Shown here: positions 1 through 12,160 of the stretch, one piece after another | Position numbering within the stretch: position 1 is the first letter of the stretch | Layout: each line of letters opens with the position of its first letter | From: Diphasiastrum complanatum | Lineage: Eukaryota; Streptophyta; Lycopodiopsida; Lycopodiales; Lycopodiaceae | Reading direction: 5' to 3' | DNA: 64,000 nt | Assembly: GCA_029204225.1 (NCBI GenBank) | Contig: CM055098.1 | Span: 52,598,728 to 52,662,727, forward strand | Notes under the pieces: generated by a model | What the model was told of the DNA's origin: nothing | The model's database searches: none | What the model saw: the letters and a program-made list of their open reading frames with translations, nothing else | Program-made: the position numbers and the translations under genes

Positions 1-763
1 TGTAAACATTGTGCTTTGGCTTCATAGCAGCTAAGAAGTTCAATTTAGAAATGTGTTGGGTGTAGGAGGTAGGAACGGGCAGACAAGAACTGGATCTGCG
101 CAGCACCAGCCATTCGAGTGTAGTTTCTCAATGCATCGTGAAGTCCAAGTGAGTCAGGATGTGTAGTATTTTGGTCTGCATTATGCATGAAGAACTTGAT
201 GGTCTAAGACTTTGTGATTAGGCCTCACAAGGGTGAAGATTGTGTCTTGGTCTTGTTCCAGACAACAAGATACATTAGAACTAGTGGACGCTTCGTCAAA
301 AGATCAGCCCATGAGCTCATGTGCAGATGAACATATACTGAGCTGCTCGTGACCTGCATCATTGTAATAAATCCATGTGATTGGAACTCCAACGCTGGAA
401 GAGCTTCTGAGGACAACAATAAAACGTGGAAGGGAGTGGAAAAGGATGCTAAAAGAAGAGGCAAAGAGTAAGGATGCTAAAATCCACATTCCATGGCATC
501 AATAACCAAAACCACAACATCTGATCTTCGAATAGCCTGAAGAGTATGATTTACTTATGTCTGATCCCTACCATATCAGCTGCAGTATCTGCGCAAACAT
601 CATCTAACAAATCCCCTATTCCCATCCCTGAGATGATAGAAACTGGTATAGGCTGGATGCGACTGAAAAATAGCTAAAACAATTTGCTAGACAACACAAA
701 AAATCCGTGGACAGGCCCGTGGACAAGAGACACCTGAAAACACCTAGTAACCAACTGTTCGTG
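1..763. other. Unassigned AT-rich DNA
   Basis: I see no gene, transposon domain or convincing repeat here. Open frames are short and compositionally unremarkable. Confidence 0.5.
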
Positions 764-895
764 TTCTATACCTTATACCTTGAATGCACTTGCTACATAT
801 CCACGCTTCCAAAGCACCTGAAAAAACATGCTCTATACATTATACATTGGATGCACCCGCTATAGATCCACGCTTCCAAAGCACCTAAAAAAACT
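764..895. repeat. Tandem duplication, about 70-bp unit
   Basis: Two adjacent diverged copies share the block ccacgcttccaaagcacct (near 800 and 870), each preceded by a similar stretch of ata/tac-rich sequence and followed by an A-rich run. It is a local two-copy duplication with no coding content. Confidence 0.7.
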
Positions 896-1870
896 CAGGA
901 GCCCGCTTTGCTCCTTTGAAAATACTAGATTGCTTTGAAAAAACCCCTCCTCTCCTTGAAAAATGTGTGCCTGTAGGATGGTGTAAGGAAGTAAGATGGA
1001 TATTAAAAACAAGTAAGAAAAAAAAATGTAGGAAGGATGCGAAAAGCAAACAAACAAGAACGAAAAGAACAACTAGAAACGTATAATAAGCAAAAACAAG
1101 AACAAGCAAAAATCGTAGCTAGAAACGTAGAGAAATTGAGAAAAAGAGCGGCAATGGTGCCAATGTTGGATCTTCAGCATCCACACCGGCTATGGCTCCA
1201 AGTAGCATGACTATGGCAGTCTCCCAACTATTCTACGCTATGGCTTCTCCAACTAGACAGTCATGAACATGGTGGTGAGTATTCTGATGGGTAAGATTCA
1301 CTCTTCCCTCTTTTTTCTCCTTAGTTTCTAACAAATGATGGCTTAAGCTAAAAGATAAAACCCTAAACTAAATCTCATCCTCTAAGGCTTACCCTACTAG
1401 AGAATGGAGGGCCTAGATTAACTTAACCTGTTGCCAGATGAATAATATACAATACAATGTGAAGTAACACAGTCCATGAAACCACACAAGGGAGAACACT
1501 CCGAGAGAAAGATAGGCATGTATTACAAATGAGGTTCTTCTTGAAAATGGACTCTTCCACTCCTATTTATACTTGGAGTGGTGGCCACTTACAGAAATGC
1601 ACTGTGGGACAAGTAAGCCACAGAGACTAAATTAACTTTGAATCACACTGGTGCCATGGGACAAACCCCCAATAGGCCTTTGTGACTAACTTTTACTTAA
1701 CTTGAAATTACATATCTATGTGCAGTGCCCATGACAATTTAAACTTAGAACTAAATAACTTAAGCCAATACGGATACCGTAAAAGTCTAAACTTGCTGGG
1801 CAAGTTCTACGTTTAAATCCTATTTTGCTTGTATTTTTGAAGATGTTTTGTAGGATGGCTAGAATATTCC
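896..1870. other. Unassigned DNA
   Basis: The first part (about 1010-1140) is A-rich with loosely repeated aacaagaac and gaaacgta blocks. The remainder holds no recognisable gene. It may be a decayed LTR or leader of the Ty3 piece that follows, but I could not match it to another part of the window. Confidence 0.4.
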
Positions 1871-2218
1871 TTGGAATATCAGCCTACGTACGTTGACCAT
1901 CAAGCTTTTTTGTGTCTTGTCAACCGACCTTGTACTATTGGGAGAATCACCAAATGGTTGTTGCTATTACAAGAATCTAAATTCCGGATCATTGTACGAA
2001 AAGGGAAGCAGCACTATCTAACAAATCGCCTATCTAGGATCCAAAATATACTGCTTAGTAAGGGGGTATTAGATGAATTGCCAAATGCTATTTTATCCAC
2101 AAACTCTGGCAAACAATTCCAAAAGCTTCCAAGTACATATATTCTTAATGACCCTATTTCTAGCATCAAATGTATAAAAATAGCAATCATTCATCTTAAT
2201 AGATTGTATGTCCCCTGA
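1871..2218 (+). pseudogene. Ty3/Gypsy RNase H relic
   Basis: This 115-codon open frame reads like the RNase H domain of a Ty3/Gypsy polyprotein. Near its start is VDHQAFLCLVNRP, matching the usual DHQAL-LVNKP segment. GRITKWLLLLQE and the closing GK-H-LSRIQ segment follow. The family norm has Asp in a TDHQA context; here it is VDHQ. The domain starts abruptly, with no reverse transcriptase upstream and no integrase downstream, so it is a fragment. Sequence beyond the LSRIQ motif becomes ordinary AT-rich DNA and runs into family X. Confidence 0.8.
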
Positions 2219-2220
2219 TC

Positions 2221-4140
2221 TAATCAAAAGAACTATACTCAAGCATCTGTAGACCATAAATTGTAGTAGAATAGCATCCACTAGAAGAATTAAATCCTCC
2301 ACAAGTAAAGTAACTTGTCTTGTGAGAATGTTTGTGAGATCCATAGGTTCTCAAATGGCACCAGGAGTAAAGAGATTCAAAACACTGATCTGAATTCTTA
2401 CTCAATTATTAGATCAAGAATTAATTGTCACACTTAAGAATAATCACAATATCTTATAATCCTCTGACAATTATTAACTATCTATCTATGATCCGTTAAT
2501 CATAAATGTTTGGATTCTTATGATTTGTCAATCGTAATTCACTGGAATCCAAAAACTTATTTAATCACTCAAGGATACTGAACTGTATGCTTATCATAAC
2601 TCAAGAAAGTAAGAATCATTCCAAAAAAAATTCCAACAAAAAAATATTGGATTTTATGAACATTGTCCAAATCAATAGAAGTGCTAGATATTCAAGTTCT
2701 ACATGCCCTAAGAAAGAAAGCATACCAATATGATAATGACAATCATCTTCAACCACAAAAACTTTAGATTACCGTCTAAAATCAAATCTAGATATCCAAA
2801 GTCCTGCCGAATACAAATTCACTTGTTATTTTCGAAATTATTATAATCTACTATCCACTTGAACTCTTTGGGATACAATTCCTAATGAGCTGAGTCTATT
2901 CCTTAACTAGGGAATACTTTATACCAAGCATGCCTATCAAATGGATACCATAGATCCATTCCTGATCCTATGATTTAAACAGAAGAATTAACACGGTTGA
3001 ACATTACATTTTGATCCTTCCAGGTTAGTGATATGCTTCGAAACCCTATTGATGCATCAACTCTAGAGGCAAATCCATGTATCAAATTCTACTTCTAACA
3101 TCACAATTGACATCCAAAATTGTGGACTACTCAATGGTTACAAAGATATCAGTTATGAACTCAACTAGATGAATAAAATCGGATTGTTTTTTTTTATTGA
3201 CTAGTTTGGCATTACTTTTTGTCAATATAAACAAAAACTGTCAAAACGTCAGAATATGAAATTACATAAATGAAAATCTGGTTGAATATTCAAGGCACTT
3301 TTGAAATAAGGCCAAAGAGTGTTTAGATAGGGTAGAGATAAAATAGGAGCCACAAATAGTATGTTTTCATTGGTTTTGGATCTCGAGATGAAGGAACCTA
3401 ATTAGGGTGGATCCAAAGATCAATTAGGTTGGATGTTAGGGTTAGGGTATGAACCCTAACCAGATTTAGTAACTCTCATATCCAACCAGATTTTTTTGCC
3501 TCGGATAAAGAGTTCTATCACCACTCAATCTATTTGGCCATTTCATATTGATGGTTTTTTGTTTCAATTTTGATAAGTGTCTTGCACAAGCGTTCACTTG
3601 ACCCATTTCTTATAACGATCAGTATCAATTAGAAATATATCAGACAAGTAACAGATTTCAAATTTTAACTAACTTTTGAAATTCAACCAAAAAAAAAAAA
3701 ATCAATTTTAACTTTCACCCTAAGCGTTTTCTACTCCAAAACTTAAAATGACATTACAATATAAACTGCCAACAAATTCATTGCGGTTCTCTCTGTTAAT
3801 TAAAAATTACCTATAATCGAAAAATATTTTAGCTTTAGTGAAAACACTATGACTAACTCTGACTGATAAATTCAGAATAGTTAATTCATCAATCTAAACT
3901 CATTCCATAGATAATGACAAAATGACTGAAAGTTCGATTTTTTTGGAAAAACTCAATTTTTGGTACAATTTACGTAATTCAAAAAAAAAATTGACGATAA
4001 TAGTGTTAGTACAAAAGGCAATTGGAATCGAAAAATCAAAATATTGTTCGATTTCTAATGTCACTAATTGCATTACGGATTTTTTTACGTAAATTTCAAT
4101 TTTACGGAATTTGTCAGCCACCAATATCACTAATTTGTGA
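2221..4140 (+). repeat. Dispersed AT-rich repeat family X, copy 1
   Basis: This stretch matches, reversed and diverged, 9150-9840 (against about 2221-2920), and in direct orientation 37950-39500 (against about 2880-4130). Shared landmarks include the tcagaggatt block, the gatttaa-agaa-aacacg block near 2975, ttggcattact near 3208, and the acggatttttttacgtaaa block near 4075. No coding frame is conserved. It is probably the non-coding part or decayed body of a larger element. A 160-bp foreign LTR piece interrupts it at 3293-3452. Confidence 0.7.
3293..3452 (+). repeat. Inverted fragment of the C1 LTR
   Basis: The reverse complement of this block matches the C1 LTR at about 5930-6100 and 7965-8140. 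Shared pieces include the ggagccacaaatagtatg block and the ggatgttagggttagggta block. The corresponding place in family X copy 3 (about 38800-38900) lacks it, so it was inserted into copy 1 or survives only there. Confidence 0.75.
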
Positions 4141-5545
4141 CCCCACCGTCTGAACACATGTGTATAACCACTCAAATCGGACTGTAAATCCCTCATGCAT
4201 GTCAAAATCACTCTTCAAATTCACATGCAATTAATCCATGCAATCACAGTACCACAAATTAAGGAAAAGACTAGCATGCAATTAGAACAATTACAGATTT
4301 TGCCAATTTTGCTCACAAAACTACAAAATTTCAAACGGCCATAACTTTGGCTACAATAAACCCAATTAGGCGCTATAAAGCATAGTACGGAAGGAGACCA
4401 AGTGACCAATATGCTTGCCACATCAGCCTACCACCTAGAATTCACACGTGTGATAACATAGTGTCACAAAATTTGTAGCAGGGTTTGTCACAAACACATA
4501 CCCAAGCCCAAACGTGATGTTACCAACAGTCTTAAATGGTCTATTAGACTTCTGTGAAGCATTCACACTGGTCCTAAGAAGCAATATAGGTTGAGAATGA
4601 AGATTTCTTGGTTTGTTGGAGTCAAAATAGCTTCAACCTTGATGGAGATGGAGCATCAGCCACCGGCCATCAATTTACAGGTCTAATAACTTGTTGGAAA
4701 GGTATTACAATCAGTCGTCAAGGACAGCCATACATTTCCTTGTTTGTGATATTGTGGAAGAAGAGTGAGGGTATGACATGCACTCTTTCTCTATCACATG
4801 CAAACCAATTTACAGAATTATAGCCATCTAATTGATCTGATCTTGCTGGATTTTTGTTCTTACTATCAATTTTGAGTCAAAAAGCATGAAAATGCAAGCA
4901 ATTTTGACCACAACATAGCCTAGAACCGTAAATCATGAAAAGGACCGGCATGCATCATTAATTTGTCAATCTAAAACAATGATGGGTTATTTTGTGAAAT
5001 TTTAAAGTTTAATTTGGATCCCAAATGGGTATCTCACCAATTATAGTATCAAAAATCCTTAAGCCTATTTCTAAATTTCTTTTAACTCTTACTTCTTTGT
5101 AACACATCAGATTGACTTCATATGATTCCTTCCTGTTTGAGATTATTTTTTTGAAGGACTACTATCATCATCTGAATTACTACTTGTATGAATAAGGCTT
5201 GGAAATCTAGTAGATTCTAGGACAATTGTAGTTTATTTTTTGGAATCCAGATTATCTCTTTTGCATAAATAGATTCATAGTTATTGTCATTCGGGTTGAA
5301 AATGTTTGAAGGAAAAGTTTTGGATGTAATAGAGTGAATCTTTATGGAAGGCACTTATTATGGGCTTTTCATGGATTTAAATATTTTCATATATCATCTT
5401 TCTAGTTAACTTTTATAAAATAACTTTTATAAAAAATAGTAATTTCTTTAGGAGGGTGAAGTGATGGGATAAATTCGATTAGAAGATCTATTGGTTGTAC
5501 AGTTTTTGGAAGAGAACTAGTTGAGGTATAGAAATGTGAGTATCT
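4141..5545. other. Unassigned AT-rich DNA
   Basis: No domain, RNA gene or clear repeat was recognised. Short open frames at 4221-4421 and 4608-4823 look like chance. Confidence 0.45.
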
Positions 5546-5550
5546 ATGAG

Positions 5551-6234
5551 TGTTGAAAATGCATCAAGTAAACTCTAATAAACCTTTGAAATGATGGAGG
5601 AAGCACCTTGAATGTATCCCATTGAGATCCTATAGCTAAAACACCAACCAATTTAGTATTTCCTAGCTTCACCTTGGCCTGAACTCCACTTGAAGGCTCA
5701 AATTCATGCAATTCCCTTCACATGTATGAAAGTACGGACTGCCACAGGCAGAGTACAATATCTAAACTTCCAGATCAATCTCACAAATTTAAACTACTCA
5801 ACACAAATAGCAAATATCAAACATCTAGATCACCAACAACATTGGTAGATTGAAAACCAATCTTTTACTCATAAATTGATGGAGAAACCATCACATATAT
5901 ATACATTAGTAGCTCGGATTTGAGCATTTACTTTTCATACCCTAATCCTAACATCCAACCTAATTGATCATTGTATCCACCCTAATTAAAGTCCTTGATC
6001 TCGGGATCCAAAAATAATGAAAAACATACTATTTTTGGCTCCTATTTATCTCTACACTATCTAAGCACTCTTTGGCTTATTTCAAAGGTGCCTTTAAAAT
6101 GTAGGATGTAGAATAAGAATTTGGAAAATCATCCTATGCTATTTGGCACGTGTGGCATCTACATACATGGCCATCTTGCCAATTACAATGCATGTGACCA
6201 AAAAATGGTCCAAACTAGATTGTGAATTTTAATA
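5551..6234 (-). repeat. C1 3' LTR (left on plus strand)
   Basis: It pairs with 7583-8282. Its outer end has aata where the partner has aaca, so the terminal dinucleotide has mutated. Confidence 0.88.
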
Positions 6235-6247
6235 CTCCTCCTCACAA

Positions 6248-6679
6248 CTAGTTTGGATCTAACATAGATCTATTAATCACTCCAAGAGAGGTTCTTAACT
6301 TTACAAATGATGGTCTTTGAAGAGATTTAGTGAGCACGTCAGCCACACATTCACTATTTGGTACATGTTCCAAAGAGACCTCCTTTGCTTGAACCTTTTC
6401 CCTCACAAAGTGACGACACCCTTCCTCCTTTATGGATTCTCCGATAAAGGAGAGCTCTTTGTTTAGCTCCTTGACCCTTAGAACATTTGAATAAGCACTT
6501 GTTCCCTTCTTTTGGTAGCTTTGAGGAATTTTGTGTTTCAAAGCAAGCAACCTTGTAGTGTTCAAACACTTTTTTAAGAAATTTCCAAGATCCTTTAGGA
6601 GTTCATTGGCTACATTCATTTTGATACAATGGAGGGCTAGTGGATTCTTGAGGGTGGATGGGCTCATCCTCCTCATCAC
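6248..6679 (-). pseudogene. Gag-RNase H fusion frame inside C1
   Basis: This 143-codon frame joins two ends of a copia polyprotein. Residues 1 to about 88 resemble copia Gag (UBN2 type): a KMNVANELLKDLGN segment and a VKELNKELSFIGESIKEE segment. From about residue 90 it continues as the extreme C terminus of the RNase H domain: HFVREKVQAKEVSLEHVPN followed by VADVLTKSLQRP. Protease, integrase, reverse transcriptase and most of RNase H are missing. The junction is in frame, at around GCRH. It is best explained by one large internal deletion. Whether the fusion is ever translated is unknown. Confidence 0.82.
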
Positions 6680-7573
6680 TCACTATGTCCATCAAATCTT
6701 GCATTACAAAGATGATTCCATTCTTAATTTCCATATATAATACTTTGATTTGTTCAATCTACCAACCTAAATCCAGAAGGTAAGCATTCGTTGATGCCAT
6801 ATTCCTCTAAATAAGAGATTGATTCTATAATAATGGATACACAATAGAAAGGATGCAAAAACTAGATATCCCACTACTCTTGGGACTTGAAATAATATAA
6901 AAATGAATTCTCAACAAGATACTATTGGATCCTTGACCATTTTATTGAAAAATGCAAAATGAAACTAGCCTGCTTGATGTAGAAAAATGATCAAAAAATG
7001 ACTCCTCCTTGATCTACACTTCACAAGGCTTATAAAGATCCAATCAACCTGAGAAAAGAAGATCTAATTACACATAAATGCCACTCTAAATCACTCTTAT
7101 AAGATCAGGTTGATACTTTATATAAGAATAAAAAACAATCTACCTTCCAAGCACAAGCTACCAAGATCACAAATTTGACAAGAAAAGATCTTCATGATGA
7201 GTAAATGCAAAATGATTTGAGCTGAACCTAAATCTCTCTTAGGAGGGGTCTCACACACCTGAGAAGAACCTAAATCAACTCCAAAGTCTTCAATCCTTAT
7301 GCTACTCCTCGAGATTGACTCCAAAACTCACCTTAAATCAAATATGAGAAATCAAGTAAAACTTGCTAATTTGATCTTGTAGATAAGAAATGATTAGAAC
7401 CTGGTTATAGAAGCCTAAACACCTTCAAATAGTATCCTACAAGAACTCAATTTGATCAATAATGGAGATACTAATCATAGATAATCATAAAGAATCAATC
7501 AATGCCTTGAATTGATCAAAATCTATGATGTTAGTGAATCAAATTGCAAAAATTTAGCTCATTTCATAACAAG

Positions 7574-7582
7574 GCTCTAATA
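7574..7582 (-). other. C1 primer-binding site, degraded
   Basis: The minus strand reads TATTAGAGC directly after the 5' LTR (7583-8282). The intact sites elsewhere in the window read TGGTATCAGAGC, the initiator tRNA-Met complement, so this site has lost several bases. Confidence 0.65.
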
Positions 7583-8282
7583 TGTTGAAAATGCAGAAAA
7601 TAAACTCTAATAAACCTTTGAAATGATGGAGGAAGCACCTTGAATGGATCCAATTGAGATCCTATAGCTGATACACCAACCAATTTAGTGTTTCCTAGCT
7701 TCACCTTGGCTTGGACTCCACTTGAAGGCTCAAATTCATGCAATTCCCTTCACATGTGTGAAAGTACGGATTGCCACAAGCAGAGTACAATACCTAAACT
7801 CTCAAATCAATCTCACAAATCCAAATTACTCAACACAAATAGCAATTATCAAACATGTAGATCACCAATAACATTGGTAGACTGAAAACAGATTTTTTAC
7901 TCATAAATTGATGGAGAAACCATCACATATTTATACATTAGTAGCTCGAATTTGAGCATTTTAGGGCTTATCTATACTTTTCATACCCTAACCCTAACAT
8001 CCAACCTAATTGATCTTTGGATCCACCCTAACTAGGTTCCTTGATCTCGAGATCCAAAACCAATGAAAAACATACTATTTGTGGCTCCTATTTTATCTCT
8101 ACCCTATCTAAACACTCTTTGGCCTTATTTCAAAAGTGCATTTACAATGTAGGACGTAGAATAAGACTTTGGAAAAGCATCCTATGCTATTTGGCACATG
8201 TGGCAGCTATTTACATGGTCATCTTGCCAATTACAATGCATGTGACCAAAAAATGGTCCAAACTAGACTATGAAATTTAACA
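7583..8282 (-). repeat. C1 5' LTR (right on plus strand)
   Basis: It pairs with 5551-6234 over its full length with scattered substitutions and small indels. It begins TG and ends CA on the plus strand. Confidence 0.88.
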
Positions 8283-9149
8283 ATAAGCATTTTCAGACAA
8301 ATCTAGAGTAAAATATAGAATTGGTACTTTTTTTTCAAAAAAGAGAAATTCTCTAGAAATTGTGTGGAAGAATCTAGAATTGGAGGTCGCTTGAAAATTG
8401 AAGTCATGATTCATATGTACGAGTAGTACAAAAAAATATCAAAATTTACTAATCCTAATTTGTTCGGGATAGGAATAAGTTTGATCATGGGATGTTTGTA
8501 TTGGATCAACCCAATCTTAGTTGAAGTACTAGGATCAGGGAGGGGTTGATTGAGTGGAAGAAATTATGTTGTAAGAGGTAAGTTGGGTTGGAAAACTTGT
8601 GAGAGTGGATATGTTATTCATCTTAGAGATTCCTCAGTATGTTATTTACTCATGAAAAATGAGTTTTTTGGTAGTTGAGTTACAAGGTTCTCAATGAGAT
8701 ATGTGAATAACATATGCGGATTTTGGAGGAAGCTGTCAAGTAAGGATATATGTTTATGTAATGGGTCATAGTGAGATTGTTCTCATATGTGCATGATTAA
8801 TCTTGTATGTATCACTATGTATTTGTAGTTACTGGGTTTATTTAGCAAACTTAAACCAGTCAATGAACATAAATATATGACCAAGTATTGTTTAGAACAA
8901 ATACATGCAGAGTTAATAGATCTTTATAGAATTTACTTGTTAACTTATAAATGATTTGGATAAGAATCTAAATGTGGTGTTATAATAGTAAAATAAAGAT
9001 TTGCACCTAGACATTTCAAATTTCTAACTCATCGGCAATTAACTTGAGTAGTTTGGTTACTCTTGGATAAAATTAATTGATTAGATGAGTGGTGTGAAGG
9101 GAATTCACCAGAGTGTTTTTAATTGCTTGTAAGAAATATGATTCATGAA
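8283..9149. other. Unassigned DNA, possibly extension of family X
   Basis: No gene was recognised. It adjoins family X copy 2 and may be a more diverged part of it, but I could not align it with confidence. Confidence 0.35.
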
Positions 9150-9840
9150 GATTCATCAGTAATAATTATGTTCCTAGTGAGCTCAATTGGATAAAAGATC
9201 ATAACAATTCCAAGAATAATAATTGACGTTATATGGAATTCAACAGAACTTTGGGTGTCTAGATTCAGTTCTACATAATAATCTAAAGTTTTATGTAATT
9301 GAAGATGGTTATCAATATCATTTTGATATGTTTTTTTGTTTTCAATTACTCATGGCATATACAACTTGAATATCTCACAATTCTGATTAAGAATCTGGTT
9401 TGGAGAATATTCTTGAAATCCAATATTTTCCTGGTGGAAAAGATTTTAGAATGATTCTTATATTTCTTGAGTTATGTTGGATGTGTACGGTAGTATGCTT
9501 TAATAATTAAGTATGGTTTTGCATTCTAGTGAATTATGATTGATGAATCATAAGATTCTAAATATTGGTGATTGACGAATCGTAAATAGGTACTTAATTA
9601 TTATCAGAGGATTGTAGAGAAATATGACAATTCTTATGTATAGTGAGTAATTCTCGATCTATTGAATGAGTCAATAATTTAGATCAATATGTTGAAAAAT
9701 CTGAATCTCTTTATTCTAGTGAATCTAGAATGCCATTCTCATAAAGTAAATTGTTTTCACTTGTGGAGAATTTAAATAATTTAGCGGTATTCTGCTACAG
9801 ATTATAGTCTTCAAATGCTTGTGTATGGGCATTCAACTCA
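9150..9840 (-). repeat. Dispersed AT-rich repeat family X, copy 2 (inverted)
   Basis: The reverse complement aligns with 2221-2920 along its length. The landmarks are acttgaatatct, aaatccaatattt, gaatgattctta, tttcttgagttatg, attcYagtgaatta and attatcagaggattg. Many substitutions and indels show that the duplication is old. With copy 1 it forms imperfect inverted arms on either side of C1. Confidence 0.75.
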
Positions 9841-9890
9841 AGAGAGTTTTTGGGGTACTCAAAGTTGAGTTAAATCATTTATTATCTTAA

Positions 9891-10128
9891 TCCAAAATGT
9901 AAACCCTACTATTTTTGTGTCTAGATTCAATGTACCCAAAGTTCAAATTTGAATCTCTCTCAAACTCGACTACCAACTTTCCCACACTTTCAAAAAGTGT
10001 CTATTGAATGTATTAAACTAATATAACTTCAAAAAGTTTATCTCTAAGTCTAAAATGAGTTTTGGCCTCTTATTGACAATTTACCAAAATGTGACTAAAC
10101 TAGACTAAACTAGTTGAAATCTCTCACA
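9891..10128 (-). repeat. C2 3' LTR, truncated
   Basis: It matches 14477-14716 almost perfectly, ending ctctcaca. The first 400 bp of the LTR are missing where it abuts family X copy 2, so no target duplication can be checked. Confidence 0.9.
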
Positions 10129-10140
10129 CTCCCTCTTCAA

Positions 10141-12160
10141 CTAGTTTTGGCATAGTTTTGACAATAGAACTTTGATCCAACTTAGAATGATCTCCATCCT
10201 AAGTATAGATCTCCTTTCTAAGGTTCTAAAGTATCTTTCATAATTGATATAGAAAATAGTGTCCAAATTGGATGCTTCACTATTTCTTACATCAATTTTA
10301 CACATCAAGATATAACTAGAACATGAAGAACGAAATGATTTCTCCATGCTTCAAACTTTGAACTCTCTGGAAAATTACAGCAACCAAACAATAAATGTGA
10401 GTGATGACCATTTGCTCGCTTGTCTCCTCCAACTTTGTCCTTTCTTGATATGTCTCCACCATAAAACTCCATGAATGAGCCTCCATCTCCATCTTGCCAC
10501 AAGATATCATCAAACCTTGATGACTTGGCCATGAATGAGTGACATAATGAACCTCCATTAGCTTCATTTCCATCAGCAAAACCAGCCAAGAATGCTAGTA
10601 CAACTCCCACAATAAGATATTGCAAGATAATGTAGCTAGTTTGTCCATATCTTGACAATTTGCACACATCCATATGAAATAGCTCAAACATGAGATAGAA
10701 CAAGTAAAGTAAACTTGAACAACACTTCCTTCCTGCTCCTTTGACCTTAATTGAGTCTTCAATAAGCTGCAAAAATATATCCATAACATCTTTGCCAAAA
10801 AACCTTCCTTTGATGCTCTTGACTAGCTCCAAATTGCCACCTTTCCTTTTGTGTTGTTGAAGCCCTTTGAGACCAACCTCTTGATCTTCCTCTTGACCAT
10901 CAAAGTCATTGAAAAAACTTTACTTGCTGTAAAATCATGAAGACATCCATCTACTTGCATAGCATCATCTACACAAGAAGAATCTCCAAAACATGTGAGT
11001 AAAGCAAAGTGAGTCGCTTCCACTTGCTTACCTTTCTCTTGATCATCAAAGATATCAAAGATATGAATATCTTCAGACCTAAACCTCTGGAAATACTCCC
11101 TCTCAAACATATGATCTAGATCCAACAAGATCTCATCAATGCTTGATCTTGATCTTCCATAAAGGTTAGTAAAAACAATGTCACCATTATAAATCAAAAG
11201 ATAGATTCCAAACTTTCCATCCAACATGAAGTAGAGTAGGTGAAGATGAGTATCAAACCTAATAAATCCAGCCTTCTTGAGCCATAACAAACCTCAATAA
11301 TCTCAGCAATGAAATCCCCCTTGCCTTGAAGAGATTTCCTCTCGATTTTCTCCATGTAGTCTTCTCCAACCAACCTTTTGCCATCTCGATCATGAGTGAT
11401 CACTTCACAATCATAGAATCCTTTGAGTTGATGAAGAGATGTGAGATCCATGCCTTGGATCTTCCCAAGAACCAATCTTCCATTGCTCTTTCCTTCATAA
11501 GACTCCCTCTTAATGCTTGCATCATAAGAAGTAGAAACCTCAAAAACATTAGAAGCCATGAAAAAAATGATTAGTACCTTCAACATAAGGATGATTGAAG
11601 TACTCTCTTTTTTCAAACAAAAACTTCTACTCAATGTTTTAGGTAATGAATCATATCATAATGATTTTTCCTCACTATCATTCACAATGACATCATTCAA
11701 AGTACATCCTACTTTGAACTCTTCACATACTTCTCTTCTCCTTGACTTGTGACTATCTCCCTCACCAAGTCTCTTGATAGAACCATTTGATCTACTTTCT
11801 TTATGAAGACATGTGACTCCTCTTGCTGCAAAAATGACTTTCTTGGACTCATCACAAAGTAATGTAGAAGAACCACCTCCTTCATGAATGCACCTAGCAA
11901 CATCTTTTTCCATATGATCAAAGAAATCATTAGCAACAATCTTTTCCAAGGAAGAACCTTCACCTCCATTGATGAAGTTAGCTCTTTTCTCAACTTTTGC
12001 ATGCTTGCACTTGCCATGAAGAACCATTGAAACACCATCATTATCCTCAAGACTAGCCAAGTTAGCACAAAGATGAACATCTCCAAGAAGCATATTAGAT
12101 CTTGACCTAGATCTAGCATAAGGAAGCTTTTTAGACTTTGCATAAGATCCACAAATCTTA
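10141..12160 (-). pseudogene. C2 non-canonical internal region
   Basis: Several medium frames occupy the minus strand (for example 10305-10832, 10823-11290, 11194-11634 and the lower part of 11656-12543). They show no integrase DDE, no reverse-transcriptase YxDD and no RNase H motifs. The predicted peptides are rich in acidic and basic residues and resemble no family I know. Pieces at 11480-11580, 11640-11720, 11830-11880 and 12080-12130 have diverged counterparts in the same order within 46370-46790. The function is unknown. It could be captured host sequence or a lineage-specific spacer of non-autonomous copia elements. Confidence 0.55.

Larger units (their letters stand above)
5551..8282 (-). 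mobile_element. C1: internally deleted copia-type LTR retrotransposon
   Basis: Two direct repeats of about 690 bp (5551-6234 and 7583-8282) begin TGTTGAAAATGC; the right copy ends TTTAACA. They flank a 1.35 kb interior. The element reads on the minus strand. A purine tract (GAGGAGGAG, complement of 6235-6243) abuts the left LTR. A degraded initiator-tRNA-Met primer site (complement of 7574-7582) abuts the right LTR. Flanking 5-mers atgag (5546-5550) and ataag (8283-8287) match at four of five positions, as expected for an old target duplication. Only gag and terminal RNase H sequence remain inside, so it would depend on another element to move. Confidence 0.88.
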
